DNA from: Lachnospiraceae bacterium
GTDB lineage: Bacteria > Bacillota > Clostridia > Lachnospirales > Lachnospiraceae
Assembly (NCBI GenBank): GCA_017465475.1
Contig: JAFTWC010000042.1
Location: 21,398 to 85,397 of the forward strand
Reading direction: 5' to 3'
Length of the DNA: 64,000 nucleotides
The translations under genes were made by a program, and so were the position numbers. Below are positions 25,333-33,838 of the stretch, piece after piece. The notes under the pieces were generated by a model. The model was not told where the DNA came from. It ran no database searches and saw nothing but the letters and a program-made list of their open reading frames with translations. Each line of letters starts with the position of its first letter. Positions within the stretch are counted from its first letter, which is position 1.

Positions 25333-27300
25333 TTATTCTTCCTTTCCTCCCGCCATTGATAAGAATTCCTCTTCCGTAATGACAGGTATATTTAATTCTC
25401 TCGCTGTTTTATTTTTCGACGACTGAGACGTGGAATCATTGTTAATGAGATAATCTGTTTTTGCGGACACACTGCCGGCCACTTTACCGCCCCGTTCTTC
25501 GATAAAGGCCTTTAATGCAGATCGGCCGTCAAACTGAAACACCTTTCCGGTAATGACAAAGGTCTTTCCGGCAATGGCAGATTCCAGTGTCAATGCCGGA
25601 CGTTCCAGTGTCACAAAGGATAATAATTCTTCCGCTTCCGCCCGATTCGTCGTTTTTGCAAAGTATTCCACAAAAGTTTCTGCAATCACTTCTCCGATAC
25701 CTTCTACCGTTAATAACTCTTCTACGGTAGCGTTCATCACACGCTCCAAATCCTCCTCAAAGGAACGGCAAATCACTTTTGCAGTGGACACTCCGATGTT
25801 CGGCACACCCAGAGCATACAAAAATCTTGCAGGAGTCACGGTCTTTGCCGCCTCCACGGAGGCAATAAGGTTCGCATAAGACTTTTCTCCAAAGCCCTCC
25901 ATGGTGGTAATGGTTTCTTTATGCTCGGAAAGCCGGAATAAATCCGCTGCTTTTGTAATAATCTTTTCGTTTAAGAACTTCTCAATGGTGGCCTCCGACA
26001 ACCCTTCAATGTTCATGGCATCTCTGGTTACAAAATGAGCAATAGATTTCACCTTCTTTGCCGGACACTCTACATTCACACAGTACAGTGACTTTACTTC
26101 ATTCTCTGTTTTAAGGCTTGTCTGCTCTCCACAAACAGGACAACACTGTGGTGGCCTTGCGGTACCGCTTTTGGTCAGATTCGCCGCAATCTGCGGAATA
26201 ATCATATTTGCCTTATACACCTGAATTGTGTCGCCGATTCCAAGAGCAAGACCTTCCATAATGCTGACATTGTGAATGCTGGCACGGGACACTGTGGTTC
26301 CTTCAAGTTCCACCGGTGCAAATATGGCCACGGGGTTGATTAACCCTGTTCTGGATGCACTCCACTCTATCTCGAGAAGTTCCGTTTCCGCAATCTCATC
26401 TGCCCACTTAAATGCTATGGAATCCCGTGGAAACTTCGCGGTTCTGCCTAAACTGTTGGCATATGCAATATTATCAAAGGTTAACACCAGTCCATCCGAC
26501 GGAAAATCGTTTTTCGGAAGCTTTGCTTCCATTTTTCCGATTTGTTCTACAACTGTCTCCGGAGTTACAAGCACATGCTCCACACAGGTAAATCCTTGCT
26601 TTGCAAGAAAATCCATCTGCTCGCTTCTGGTGGTAAAGGAAAGTTCCTCTTCTGCCGTTACCAACGTATACACATAGAACAATACATTTCTCTGTGCTGT
26701 AATTTCGTTGTTTAACTGACGCACTGTACCGCTGCACAAATTCCGCGGATTCTTATACTTTGCTTCCGCTTCTGCGATTTCTCCGTTGATTCGCTCAAAC
26801 TCGGAATAAGTAATAATAGCCTCGCCTCGCACCGTTAAATTCCCCCTATATGGGATTGTAAGCGGTACATTTTTATATACTTTTACGTTATTTGTAATTA
26901 TTTCTCCGATTTCACCATTTCCTCGGGTTACCCCTTTTACCAGCTCTCCGTTTTCATACGTAAGAACATTGGTAAGACCGTCTAACTTCCAGGAAAGTAC
27001 TCCTTCTCTTCCGGAAAGCCAGCCTGCCAACGCCTCCCTGTCCTTTGTTTTATCCAAAGAAAGCATAGGAGCTGCATGGGCTTCTTTCGGCAATTCGCTG
27101 ACAATCTCATAACCTACCTTTACCGTCGGACTATCCGCAAGTACAATGCCGGTCTCTTTTTCTAACTCTACCAATTCATCATATAGCGCATCATATTCGA
27201 AATTACTCATAATTTCGGAACTATCCTGATAATATGCCTTTGCCGCCTCTTTTAAAATCCGGTGCAACTCCCGCATACGTTCCATTTGTTTTTCTCCCAT
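25333..27300 (-). CDS. ligA: NAD+-dependent DNA ligase
   Basis: Seals nicks using NAD+. The 655-residue chain has the Ia domain (YYQDSSEIMSNFEYDALYDEL), the adenylation motif WKLDGLTNVL with the active lysine, an OB fold, a four-Cys zinc finger (CCPVCGEQ and CVNVECPAKK), helix-hairpin-helix repeats, and a C-terminal BRCT domain (AIAGKTFVITGKV). The stretch after the active site reads RGNGEIGE where the family usually has RGDGTTGE, so this is a divergent version. AAAGGTGG precedes the ATG at 27300. Confidence 0.92.
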   Translation of the reverse strand: MGEKQMERMRELHRILKEAAKAYYQDSSEIMSNFEYDALYDELVELEKETGIVLADSPTVKVGYEIVSELPKEAHAAPMLSLDKTKDREALAGWLSGREGVLSWKLDGLTNVLTYENGELVKGVTRGNGEIGEIITNNVKVYKNVPLTIPYRGNLTVRGEAIITYSEFERINGEIAEAEAKYKNPRNLCSGTVRQLNNEITAQRNVLFYVYTLVTAEEELSFTTRSEQMDFLAKQGFTCVEHVLVTPETVVEQIGKMEAKLPKNDFPSDGLVLTFDNIAYANSLGRTAKFPRDSIAFKWADEIAETELLEIEWSASRTGLINPVAIFAPVELEGTTVSRASIHNVSIMEGLALGIGDTIQVYKANMIIPQIAANLTKSGTARPPQCCPVCGEQTSLKTENEVKSLYCVNVECPAKKVKSIAHFVTRDAMNIEGLSEATIEKFLNEKIITKAADLFRLSEHKETITTMEGFGEKSYANLIASVEAAKTVTPARFLYALGVPNIGVSTAKVICRSFEEDLERVMNATVEELLTVEGIGEVIAETFVEYFAKTTNRAEAEELLSFVTLERPALTLESAIAGKTFVITGKVFQFDGRSALKAFIEERGGKVAGSVSAKTDYLINNDSTSQSSKNKTARELNIPVITEEEFLSMAGGKEE

Positions 27301-27375
27301 AGTTTCCACCTTTCCAAACATCAGTCCGGTTCTTTTACCGAACCCTTTCCATCTTCTACCGTTTACCCGCCTAAT

Positions 27376-28278
27376 TTATGCCTTGCGGTACGGTGCTTTC
27401 CTATCTCCGTTATTTACAACCCGTTCCTTTATATTTTTCCGCTCGGTAGTCCCCCGCGATTCCCCTTCGGTCTTTTCCTTCGGCTTAGCATAGGTTACGC
27501 TGCCGTCGTTTCTCGTCATATCATGAAGTACCGGAGTGTTAGAAGACTTCTGAATCAGATTCTGAAGCTCCGAAAGTTCCTGTGGTGTCAATTTCCGATA
27601 ATCTCCTAATTTCAAATGACCGAGATGGATATTCATAATACGTACTCTTTGTAAGTGTACCACGCGATATCCGAAATACTCACACATACGGCGAATCTGA
27701 CGATTGAGCCCCTGGGTCAGGATTACCTTAAACCGATACTTGTCCAGCGCTTCAATCTTACACGGTCTGGTCACGGTATCCAGAATCGGCACTCCTCCTG
27801 CCATTCCCTGCAAAAACTCTTTCGTTATCATCTTATTCACTTTTACGATATACTCTTTTTCATGATAGTTTCCGGCACGCAATATCTTATTTACAATATC
27901 ACCGTCGTTGGTCAACAAAAGCAAACCTTCCGAATCCTTATCCAAACGTCCGATGGGATAGATGCGCTTTCCGTAATTCACAAAATCCACCACATTATCC
28001 GGCTCTCTTTTATCGCTGGTACAAACAATTCCTCTCGGCTTATTTAACGCCAACAGCACCAGATCCTCTTCTTTCTTTAACTCTTTTCCGTTAAACACTA
28101 CGGTTTGTCCCGGGAGCACCCGGCTTCCCATTACCGCACGTTCACCGTCAATAAACACTTTTCCGTCTTCAATAAAACCGTCAGCAGCACGGCGTGAGCA
28201 TACTCCTGCATCCGCTAAGTACTTATTAATTCTCACTCCTGCTGCTACTTCATCCGCTGCAAATTTTTTCGCTTTCAT
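27376..28278 (-). CDS. rluF: RluF-type 23S rRNA pseudouridine synthase
   Basis: Family members modify U2604 of 23S rRNA. The 300-residue protein has an N-terminal S4 domain (RINKYLADAGVCSRRAAD), LNKPRGIVCTSD, the active-site motif GRLDKDSEGLLLLTNDGD, and the RluF-like segments ILRAGNYHEKEYIVKV and GLNRQIRRMCEYFGYRV. The C-terminus adds a basic tail of about 50 residues. The ATG at 28278 has GGAAAGGA upstream; the longer reading to 28365 enters the repeat region and has no ribosome site. Confidence 0.92.
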   Translation of the reverse strand: MKAKKFAADEVAAGVRINKYLADAGVCSRRAADGFIEDGKVFIDGERAVMGSRVLPGQTVVFNGKELKKEEDLVLLALNKPRGIVCTSDKREPDNVVDFVNYGKRIYPIGRLDKDSEGLLLLTNDGDIVNKILRAGNYHEKEYIVKVNKMITKEFLQGMAGGVPILDTVTRPCKIEALDKYRFKVILTQGLNRQIRRMCEYFGYRVVHLQRVRIMNIHLGHLKLGDYRKLTPQELSELQNLIQKSSNTPVLHDMTRNDGSVTYAKPKEKTEGESRGTTERKNIKERVVNNGDRKAPYRKA

Positions 28279-28325
28279 ACTGTATCCTTTCCAATAATTT
28301 CTACTCTGCGTTCGCATGACTGCGC

Positions 28326-28552
28326 ATTTTTTTGCGTGCAGGCTTGCACTTCGTGCCACCCACACTTCGTGACTTCGTCACTCAGTCGTGGGCGCGTTCG
28401 CCTCTTCTTTTTTGCGTGCAGGCTATGCTTCGCATCCGCCCCCACTTCGTGACTTCGTCACTCAGTCGTGGGCGCGTTCGCATAATCAGAGATTTTGGGA
28501 AGTCTACTTCCCAAAATCTCTTCTATGCTCACTTTGCCTGCACGCAAAAAAG
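28326..28552. repeat. 80-bp tandem palindromic repeat with closing inverted arm
   Basis: This gene-free stretch of 353 bases (28279-28631) holds two copies of an 80-base unit starting near 28331 and 28411. Each contains the segment GCGTGCAGGC, a variable mini-hairpin (GCAC-TTC-GTGC in one copy, ATGC-TTC-GCAT in the other) and a constant mini-hairpin GTGAC-TTC-GTCAC, ending in GGGCGCGTTCGC. A long hairpin with 15-bp perfect arms follows (28488-28502 with 28507-28521). The block closes at 28536-28551 with an inverted copy of the unit start. It resembles REP/BIME-type elements. Between the block and the tRNA I see nothing else. Confidence 0.8.
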
Positions 28553-28631
28553 CCTTCCCGCGTTCTACCTGCAGAAAAGCTCCTGTCGCACTGCCCTCCC
28601 GGCAAAACGTAATCTCCAAATAAAAAGAAAA

Positions 28632-28705
28632 TGCATCTGAAGGGACTCGAACCCCCGCTAACATGGTTCCGGAAACCATTGCTCTATCCACTGAGCTACA
28701 GATGC
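28632..28705 (-). tRNA. tRNA-Arg (anticodon CCG)
   Basis: A 74-base cloverleaf on the minus strand. The acceptor stem pairs GCATCTG with CAGATGC. The D-arm is GCTCAGTGGATAGAGC. The anticodon stem ATGGT/ACCAT encloses the loop TTCCGGA, giving anticodon CCG (reads CGG). The T-arm carries GTTCGAGT. The CCA end is not encoded. Confidence 0.95.
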
Positions 28706-28714
28706 AATAAAGCT

Positions 28715-28743
28715 ATTATATCCAATTAACAACAATTGGTCAA
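28715..28743 (-). promoter_or_regulatory. Promoter of tRNA-Arg
   Basis: Minus strand: -35 TTGACC at 28738-28743, a 17-base spacer, and -10 TATAAT at 28715-28720, about 10 bases upstream of the mature tRNA 5' end. Confidence 0.88.
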
Positions 28744-28753
28744 GTAGAAACAG

Positions 28754-28782
28754 TTGATTTTCTTCATTTTTTTTGGTATGAT
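28754..28782 (+). promoter_or_regulatory. Promoter of the secreted-protein gene
   Basis: Plus strand: -35 TTGATT at 28754-28759, a 17-base spacer, and -10 TATGAT at 28777-28782, about 40 bases upstream of the start codon. It stands back to back with the tRNA promoter, with 10 bases between the two -35 boxes. Confidence 0.82.
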
Positions 28783-28821
28783 AGTAAATGGTTGTTAAAT
28801 TTATGCAAAGGAGGGTTTCTT

Positions 28822-29961
28822 ATGAAGTTTCGTCGATGTATGTCTATGATATACAGTTCCGCGCTTGTGTTGGGACTCTCTTTTTTGTTCTATCCGCAAT
28901 CAAAAGAAACCTCTGATAATAAAGATAAAGGTGTCGTAAATTCTGTCACCGCACCTACCGAGGCTGCCACAGCGACCCCGACTGTAACCATGCCGGTGGC
29001 ATCAGACATTACCGCGCCTTCTTCTACTCAAGAACCTGTTACTACACAGGCTCCTACCGTTACTTCTGTTCCGGATAACAATCTTCCGCCTATTTTAACT
29101 AACAATACCCTGTCTGCACCGCTATCCGGTGTAAAAGACCTTGTAACATCTTATATAAATGCATATTATAAAAACGACTTTGAAACCGTTTCTTCTCTTG
29201 TTACGGATGCCACCATGTTAAACGCTACACTCATGGAATCCAATTCTAAAAACGTAGCAAAAGTAGAAGATTTACAGTTATATTCTAAACCGGGTATCGA
29301 TGGCGTCTTTTCTATTGTATACGCCACATACTCCCTTTATTACAATGATTTACAACTTTCCGTGCCATATTTCTCGGAATATTACGTAAAACGCTTAACC
29401 GACGGAAGTTATCGAATCATCACAACGCCAATCTCTGCAAGCACAAGACAGGCTTTCTTCCAAGCTCGTAAATCAGAAGCGGTGTTGAAGCTTTCCGTAT
29501 CTTCACTGATTAAGCGCTACCATGCCGCCTGCCTGGCTGCAAACGAACCGTTGTTAGCTCAGTGTGTTACAAATCCGGACTATTTGGATTTAGAGTATAT
29601 TGCATCCCGTTATTCCGTTACCGAAGCCTTTACCGATTACGATTTTCTTCTGTACCCGGGAATCAACGAGTTTGAGTACATTGTATTTGTTACACATAAT
29701 GAAAAAATCGTGTTTTCCAATACCCCGGCACCATGTATCGAATATTATTACATTGATTTAGACGATTCTTCCGGGTACCCTGCCATCTATCTCGGCATTA
29801 CTTCTTTAGATACTGACGCATATTGTGCTGCGGTAACTCAGGAAGAAGAAATTCAGGCTCTTGCCAAAAAAATCAACACAAAAATGCAAGAGGCCCTGGT
29901 CGCTGATGATGATTTGAAGGAATTCTATCAATTACTTCTTTCCAATTCATCTGAAAACTAA
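28822..29961 (+). CDS. Secreted or membrane-anchored protein with tandem NTF2-like domains
   Basis: A 379-residue protein. The N-terminus is basic then hydrophobic (MKFRRCMSMIYSSALVLGLSF), a signal peptide or anchor. A Thr/Pro/Ala-rich linker runs to about residue 95. Two similar domains follow, each starting with a helix of the type VTSYINAYYKNDFETV or IKRYHAACLAANEPL and continuing with beta strands rich in Tyr, which suggests NTF2-like folds. No catalytic motif is clear. AAAGGAGG lies 6 bases before the ATG at 28822. It is monocistronic with its own promoter and terminator, so it is probably a cell-surface ligand-binding protein (inferred). Confidence 0.78.
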   Translation: MKFRRCMSMIYSSALVLGLSFLFYPQSKETSDNKDKGVVNSVTAPTEAATATPTVTMPVASDITAPSSTQEPVTTQAPTVTSVPDNNLPPILTNNTLSAPLSGVKDLVTSYINAYYKNDFETVSSLVTDATMLNATLMESNSKNVAKVEDLQLYSKPGIDGVFSIVYATYSLYYNDLQLSVPYFSEYYVKRLTDGSYRIITTPISASTRQAFFQARKSEAVLKLSVSSLIKRYHAACLAANEPLLAQCVTNPDYLDLEYIASRYSVTEAFTDYDFLLYPGINEFEYIVFVTHNEKIVFSNTPAPCIEYYYIDLDDSSGYPAIYLGITSLDTDAYCAAVTQEEEIQALAKKINTKMQEALVADDDLKEFYQLLLSNSSEN

Positions 29962-29986
29962 GTTTATGCACCACAGCTGAGTAGTA

Positions 29987-30020
29987 CCAAGAGTCCGCTT
30001 ATGCAGGACTCTTGGTTTTT
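29987..30020 (+). terminator. Rho-independent terminator of the secreted-protein gene
   Basis: Plus-strand hairpin with perfect 10-bp arms, CCAAGAGTCC at 29987-29996 and GGACTCTTGG at 30006-30015, followed by five T. Confidence 0.92.
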
Positions 30021-30032
30021 CATTTTTAATCG

Positions 30033-30974
30033 TTAACTCCCCAGCAGGCATTCCTTCTCCACAGAATAAAAATACACATGGTGAGACAATACCTCCTCCG
30101 GTTCCACTTGAGTATCATTCACTTCCCGTACAATCTCATTTAAACGGGACAATTCTTCTCCATCCGTGTTTTTTAGCACCAGCACCTCGTGAACACTACT
30201 GGGAATCACATAAAAGTCTCCTTCAAAACGTTCTCCCAATCTTTTTAAAATTCCGGGATAAAGTATGGTTGTCGCACCGTTAATTTTCTTACGGTTAGAT
30301 AAAATGTAAAGCTTCTGTTCCTCCAATTTCTCTTGCGGCTCCGATAACTGTAACGTAAACAACCGTTCTTCGTTTTCTGAACACGGCAACACAATCTGTT
30401 CCATACAGACCAGCTGTTCCGGGAACAATCGTCTGGTGTTCTCCACAATCTTCGGAAAATACTCGTCTGCACTACCGAATCCCATCAGCTCCCACACATG
30501 TTTCGGTAATTGATAGCTTTTGATTTCATCCTCTCCGTCTTCCGTTAAAACACAGACCACCGCCACCAGATCAAGGAATTCAAAACATACCGTATCCTTC
30601 AAATATTCCCTGTTTTGCTCCCCATGTAACAAACGTAGAAACAAATGCTCCTCAATCCATTCTTTCTCAAGAAACTTACCTGCCTGTTGTTTCATCGTTT
30701 CACATTCTCCCAGCACAATGTTCGCCAAATACTCTGCCAGTGCTGTTTCCTGCTCTCCCATACAATAGGAACGATATAGTTCCTCCGTATAAAAGCAAGG
30801 AATGCACTCACTGTTTTCTTTTCGCACAAACAAAGCTTCCTTCATCACCCCATTATTTTTTCTTACCTGTGAAACCTCGGTTTCATATCCGGCTCCCAAA
30901 ATTTCTTTTAAAAGACCGCACACTTCTGACCGAAATTCCTCTTTGCTTCTTGTTTTCTCCTTCTTTTCCTGCAA
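30033..30974 (-). CDS. DUF5688-like protein
   Basis: A 313-residue soluble protein that I match by recall to the DUF5688 family found in Lachnospiraceae. The pattern is a basic N-terminal stretch, a helical first half, then ILSNRKKINGATTILYPGILKRLGERFEGDFYVIPSSVHEVLVL near the C-terminus. No function is known. The start is a TTG at 30974 with GGAG 8 bases upstream. The 3' end faces the convergent secreted-protein gene with a terminator between. Confidence 0.72.
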   Translation of the reverse strand: MQEKKEKTRSKEEFRSEVCGLLKEILGAGYETEVSQVRKNNGVMKEALFVRKENSECIPCFYTEELYRSYCMGEQETALAEYLANIVLGECETMKQQAGKFLEKEWIEEHLFLRLLHGEQNREYLKDTVCFEFLDLVAVVCVLTEDGEDEIKSYQLPKHVWELMGFGSADEYFPKIVENTRRLFPEQLVCMEQIVLPCSENEERLFTLQLSEPQEKLEEQKLYILSNRKKINGATTILYPGILKRLGERFEGDFYVIPSSVHEVLVLKNTDGEELSRLNEIVREVNDTQVEPEEVLSHHVYFYSVEKECLLGS

Positions 30975-31216
30975 TCAATTTGCTCCTCTCCCAAAACAGG
31001 CTGCGTTCTTTATACGCCTTATACCTTTATACAACATGATACACATATTTGTATTCCCGGAAATACTACTCCGATGCGGAGTAAAGATATTTAGAAATTC
31101 GAATTCGGTTTGATATCTTGGTTTCTATTTTATCAGAACCTTTCACCATTCTCAAGATGGAATAATATACAAACTTACTACTCAATCTTTATGCAACATG
31201 ACGATTTTTCGTCCGC
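30975..31216. other. Intergenic stretch, no feature recognised
   Basis: Together with the terminator at 31217-31263 this fills about 308 bases between the DUF5688-like gene and nfnB. It is AT-rich with several TATA-like words that could serve as -10 boxes for the leftward DUF5688-like gene, but none has a convincing -35 at the right distance. I see no small gene. Confidence 0.5.
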
Positions 31217-31263
31217 AAAAAAAGTGGCGCAATCCCTTATTTTTCAAGGGGTTACGCCACTTT
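31217..31263 (-). terminator. Terminator of the nfnA-nfnB operon
   Basis: Minus-strand hairpin pairing AAAGTGGCG-type arms (31221-31236 with 31249-31263, one interruption), followed by a run of T at 31217-31223. Confidence 0.88.
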
Positions 31264-31282
31264 ATTCTTCGTTTTTTACCTC

Positions 31283-32677
31283 TTACTCGTGGTTCATATC
31301 CGACAGGTATGTATCAATTCCTTTTGCTGCAGTTTTTCCGGCTCCCATTGCAAGAATCACTGTAGCAGCGCCTGTTACCGCATCTCCTCCCGCAAACACA
31401 CCGTCCTTACTTGTGCTTCCGTTTGCATCCTCAGCCACAATACAGCCTCTTTTATTTGCTTCAAGCCCTGCTGTAGTGGAAACAATCAACGGATTCGGAC
31501 TCGTACCCAATGACATAATTACCGTATCCAATTCCAACTCAAATTCAGAATCCGGCTTTTCCATCGGCTGACGTCTTCCTGAAGCATCCGGTTCACCAAG
31601 CTCCATTTGTACACAACGCATTCCCTTTACCCATCCGTTTTCATCGACTAAAATCTCTTTCGGGTTGGTCAAAAGCTTAAAAATAACACCTTCTTCTTTC
31701 GCATGATGTACTTCTTCCACTCTTGCCGGAAGCTCTTCTTCCCCTCTACGGTATACAATATATACTTCTGCTCCCAAGCGCAGTGCAGTTCTTGCCGCAT
31801 CCATAGCCACATTTCCGCCACCGATGACCGCCACCTTTTTCCCAGCCGCAATCGGAGTATCAAACTCTTCCGAAAATGCCTTCATCAAATTGTTTCTGGT
31901 CAAATATTCATTGGCAGAAAAAACGCCGTTCGCATTTTCGCCCGGAATTCCCATAAACTTCGGAAGTCCCGCACCGGAACCTACAAACACCGCCAAAAAT
32001 CCTTCTTCCTCCAATAATTCGTCAATAGTAACCGACTTTCCGACCACCACATTGGTTTCAATCTTAACACCCAAAGCTTTTACATTTTCAATTTCACTTT
32101 TTACTACCGTATCCTTCGGAAGACGGAACTCAGGAATACCGTACACGAGTACACTGCCCGGTTCATGTAACGCTTCAAATATGGTAACATCATAGCCCAT
32201 TTTAGCCAAATCACCGGCACAGGTAAGTCCGGCAGGGCCGGAACCGATTACAGCTACTTTTTTATTCTTTTTCTCCGCATGAACTTCCGGTCTGATTCCG
32301 TGTTCTCTTGCATAATCCGCAGTAAAGCGTTCCAACTTACCGATAGAAATCGCTTCTCCCTTAATGCCCCTGATACATTTCGCTTCACACTGGGATTCCT
32401 GCGGACATACGCGACCGCATACCGCCGGCAACGCCGAGTACTCCGAAATCACATGATATGCCCCTTCAACATCTCCCTCACTTATTTTCCCGATAAAACG
32501 AGGAATATCAATATTGACAGGACACCCGGTCTGACATTTCGGGTTTTTACATTTTAAGCAGCGATCTGCCTCAGCTCTTGCCTCTTCCATAGAATACCCA
32601 AGGCAAACTTCCTCAAAATTATGTGCACGCTCCGTCGGATTCTGTTCCCGCACCGGAACTCTTTTTAATACATCCAT
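31283..32677 (-). CDS. nfnB: NfnB/GltA-type large subunit of electron-bifurcating transhydrogenase
   Basis: Flavoprotein subunit that passes electrons between NADPH, ferredoxin and NAD+ with NfnA. The 464-residue protein has N-terminal Fe-S cysteines (CLKCKNPKCQTGCP and VCGRVCPQESQCEAKC), the first FAD site VAVIGSGPAGLTCAGDLA, and a second nucleotide site VAVIGGGNVAMDAARTA. On sequence alone it could be called a glutamate synthase small subunit. The adjacent NfnA-type gene and absence of a large GltB argue for NfnB. AGGAG precedes the ATG at 32677. Confidence 0.88.
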   Translation of the reverse strand: MDVLKRVPVREQNPTERAHNFEEVCLGYSMEEARAEADRCLKCKNPKCQTGCPVNIDIPRFIGKISEGDVEGAYHVISEYSALPAVCGRVCPQESQCEAKCIRGIKGEAISIGKLERFTADYAREHGIRPEVHAEKKNKKVAVIGSGPAGLTCAGDLAKMGYDVTIFEALHEPGSVLVYGIPEFRLPKDTVVKSEIENVKALGVKIETNVVVGKSVTIDELLEEEGFLAVFVGSGAGLPKFMGIPGENANGVFSANEYLTRNNLMKAFSEEFDTPIAAGKKVAVIGGGNVAMDAARTALRLGAEVYIVYRRGEEELPARVEEVHHAKEEGVIFKLLTNPKEILVDENGWVKGMRCVQMELGEPDASGRRQPMEKPDSEFELELDTVIMSLGTSPNPLIVSTTAGLEANKRGCIVAEDANGSTSKDGVFAGGDAVTGAATVILAMGAGKTAAKGIDTYLSDMNHE

Positions 32678-32703
32678 TTTTTCTCTCCTATCACTGTCTC
32701 TAC

Positions 32704-33585
32704 TTAATTGCAGTGACCGCAACCGCCGTGATGGGTTGCCCCTTCCTGCTCTTTCAGATACGTTCTTCCCTCTTCGGTTTTATACATCTGCTGACGTTTC
32801 ATGGCCTGATCAAAATCCACCAAATGGCCGTCAAATTCCGGTCCGTCTACACAGGCAAATTTCACCTCACCACCTACTGACACACGACACGCACCACACA
32901 TTCCGGTACCGTCTACCATAATCGGATTCAAGCTGACTATCGTCGGAATATGAAGTTCCTTTGTAAGCAAACTCACAAACTTCATCATAATAAGCGGACC
33001 GATTGCCACCACCATATCGTAAGACTTCCCTTCTTCCGATACCAGTTTCTTTATGCAGTCGTTCACATTCCCCTTCATTCCGTAAGAACCGTCATCCGTT
33101 GTAACATATAAATTCCCGGCCACACGACTCATTTCTTCCTCTAAAATCACAAGACTCTTATTTCTGGCACCGATAATACAGTCCGCTTCGATTCCTTTCT
33201 CCCGCAACCATTTTACCTGCGGATAAACCGGAGCGGTCCCCACTCCGCCGGCCACAAACAATACTTTCTTGCCTTTTAACTCCTCAAGCGGCTCATCAAT
33301 CCACTCACAATATTTTCCTAACGGCCCCACAAAATCTCTGAAAAAGTCTCCTTTTTCTAAAGAAGCCATCCGTAAGGTAGAAGCGCCTACTGTCTGAAAT
33401 ACGATGGTTACGGTTCCTTTTTCTCTGGAATAATCACAGATTGTAAGTGGAATTCGTTCCCCACGTTCATCTATCTTAACAATAACAAATTGTCCCGGCA
33501 AACAGGTTTTTGCCACTCGCTCCGCTTTGACTTCCATCATTACAATGGCATCGCTCAACTGCTTCTTTTCTATAATTTCGTACAT
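32704..33585 (-). CDS. nfnA: NfnA-type FAD/[2Fe-2S] small subunit of transhydrogenase
   Basis: A 293-residue ferredoxin-NADP reductase-like protein. The FAD-binding segment is ERIPLTICDY, the NAD site is VLFVAGGVGTAPVYPQ, and the [2Fe-2S] cysteines are in GTGMCGACRVSVGG and KFACVDGPEFDGH. The C-terminus adds a His/Cys-rich tail (HHGGCGHCN). With NfnB it should interconvert NADH, NADPH and reduced ferredoxin, central to anaerobic redox balance. It ends 26 bases before nfnB. The ribosome site is weak: GGAAGG lies about 14 bases before the ATG. Confidence 0.88.
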   Translation of the reverse strand: MYEIIEKKQLSDAIVMMEVKAERVAKTCLPGQFVIVKIDERGERIPLTICDYSREKGTVTIVFQTVGASTLRMASLEKGDFFRDFVGPLGKYCEWIDEPLEELKGKKVLFVAGGVGTAPVYPQVKWLREKGIEADCIIGARNKSLVILEEEMSRVAGNLYVTTDDGSYGMKGNVNDCIKKLVSEEGKSYDMVVAIGPLIMMKFVSLLTKELHIPTIVSLNPIMVDGTGMCGACRVSVGGEVKFACVDGPEFDGHLVDFDQAMKRQQMYKTEEGRTYLKEQEGATHHGGCGHCN

Positions 33586-33610
33586 TTTTCGACCAACATT
33601 CCTTCCAAAT

Positions 33611-33633
33611 TATCCCAAATATTATCCCAAACA
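33611..33633 (-). repeat. 12-base direct repeat in the nfn leader
   Basis: Two exact copies of TTTGGGATAAT (minus strand) lie at 33611-33621 and 33623-33633, a 12-base period, about 30 bases upstream of the nfnA start and downstream of a TATACT box (33653-33658). The position suits a regulator binding the early transcript or DNA, but no known motif was recognised. Confidence 0.5.
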
Positions 33634-33838
33634 TCCCCATTACCCACAATAGTATATCACACCTTTTGCGGAAATTCCACATAAAAAAATATTTTTTGTA
33701 TTATGCATCAGAAAAATCAAGATGTCACTTTTTTATAAAAATATAAAAAAAAGACTTTACTTCAATTCTTTGTCGTGGTAAAATATCACTGTAAGAAACG
33801 TAAAATCATTTCCAAACACAAAGGAGGTTTCATTTATA

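Noticed and set aside
28326-28481. Possible CRISPR array
   Set aside because: Only two units exist, they abut directly with no spacer sequence, and no cas gene is in the window.
31283-32677. Glutamate synthase small subunit
   Set aside because: The directly adjacent FAD/[2Fe-2S] partner gene and the lack of a large subunit favour the NfnAB transhydrogenase.
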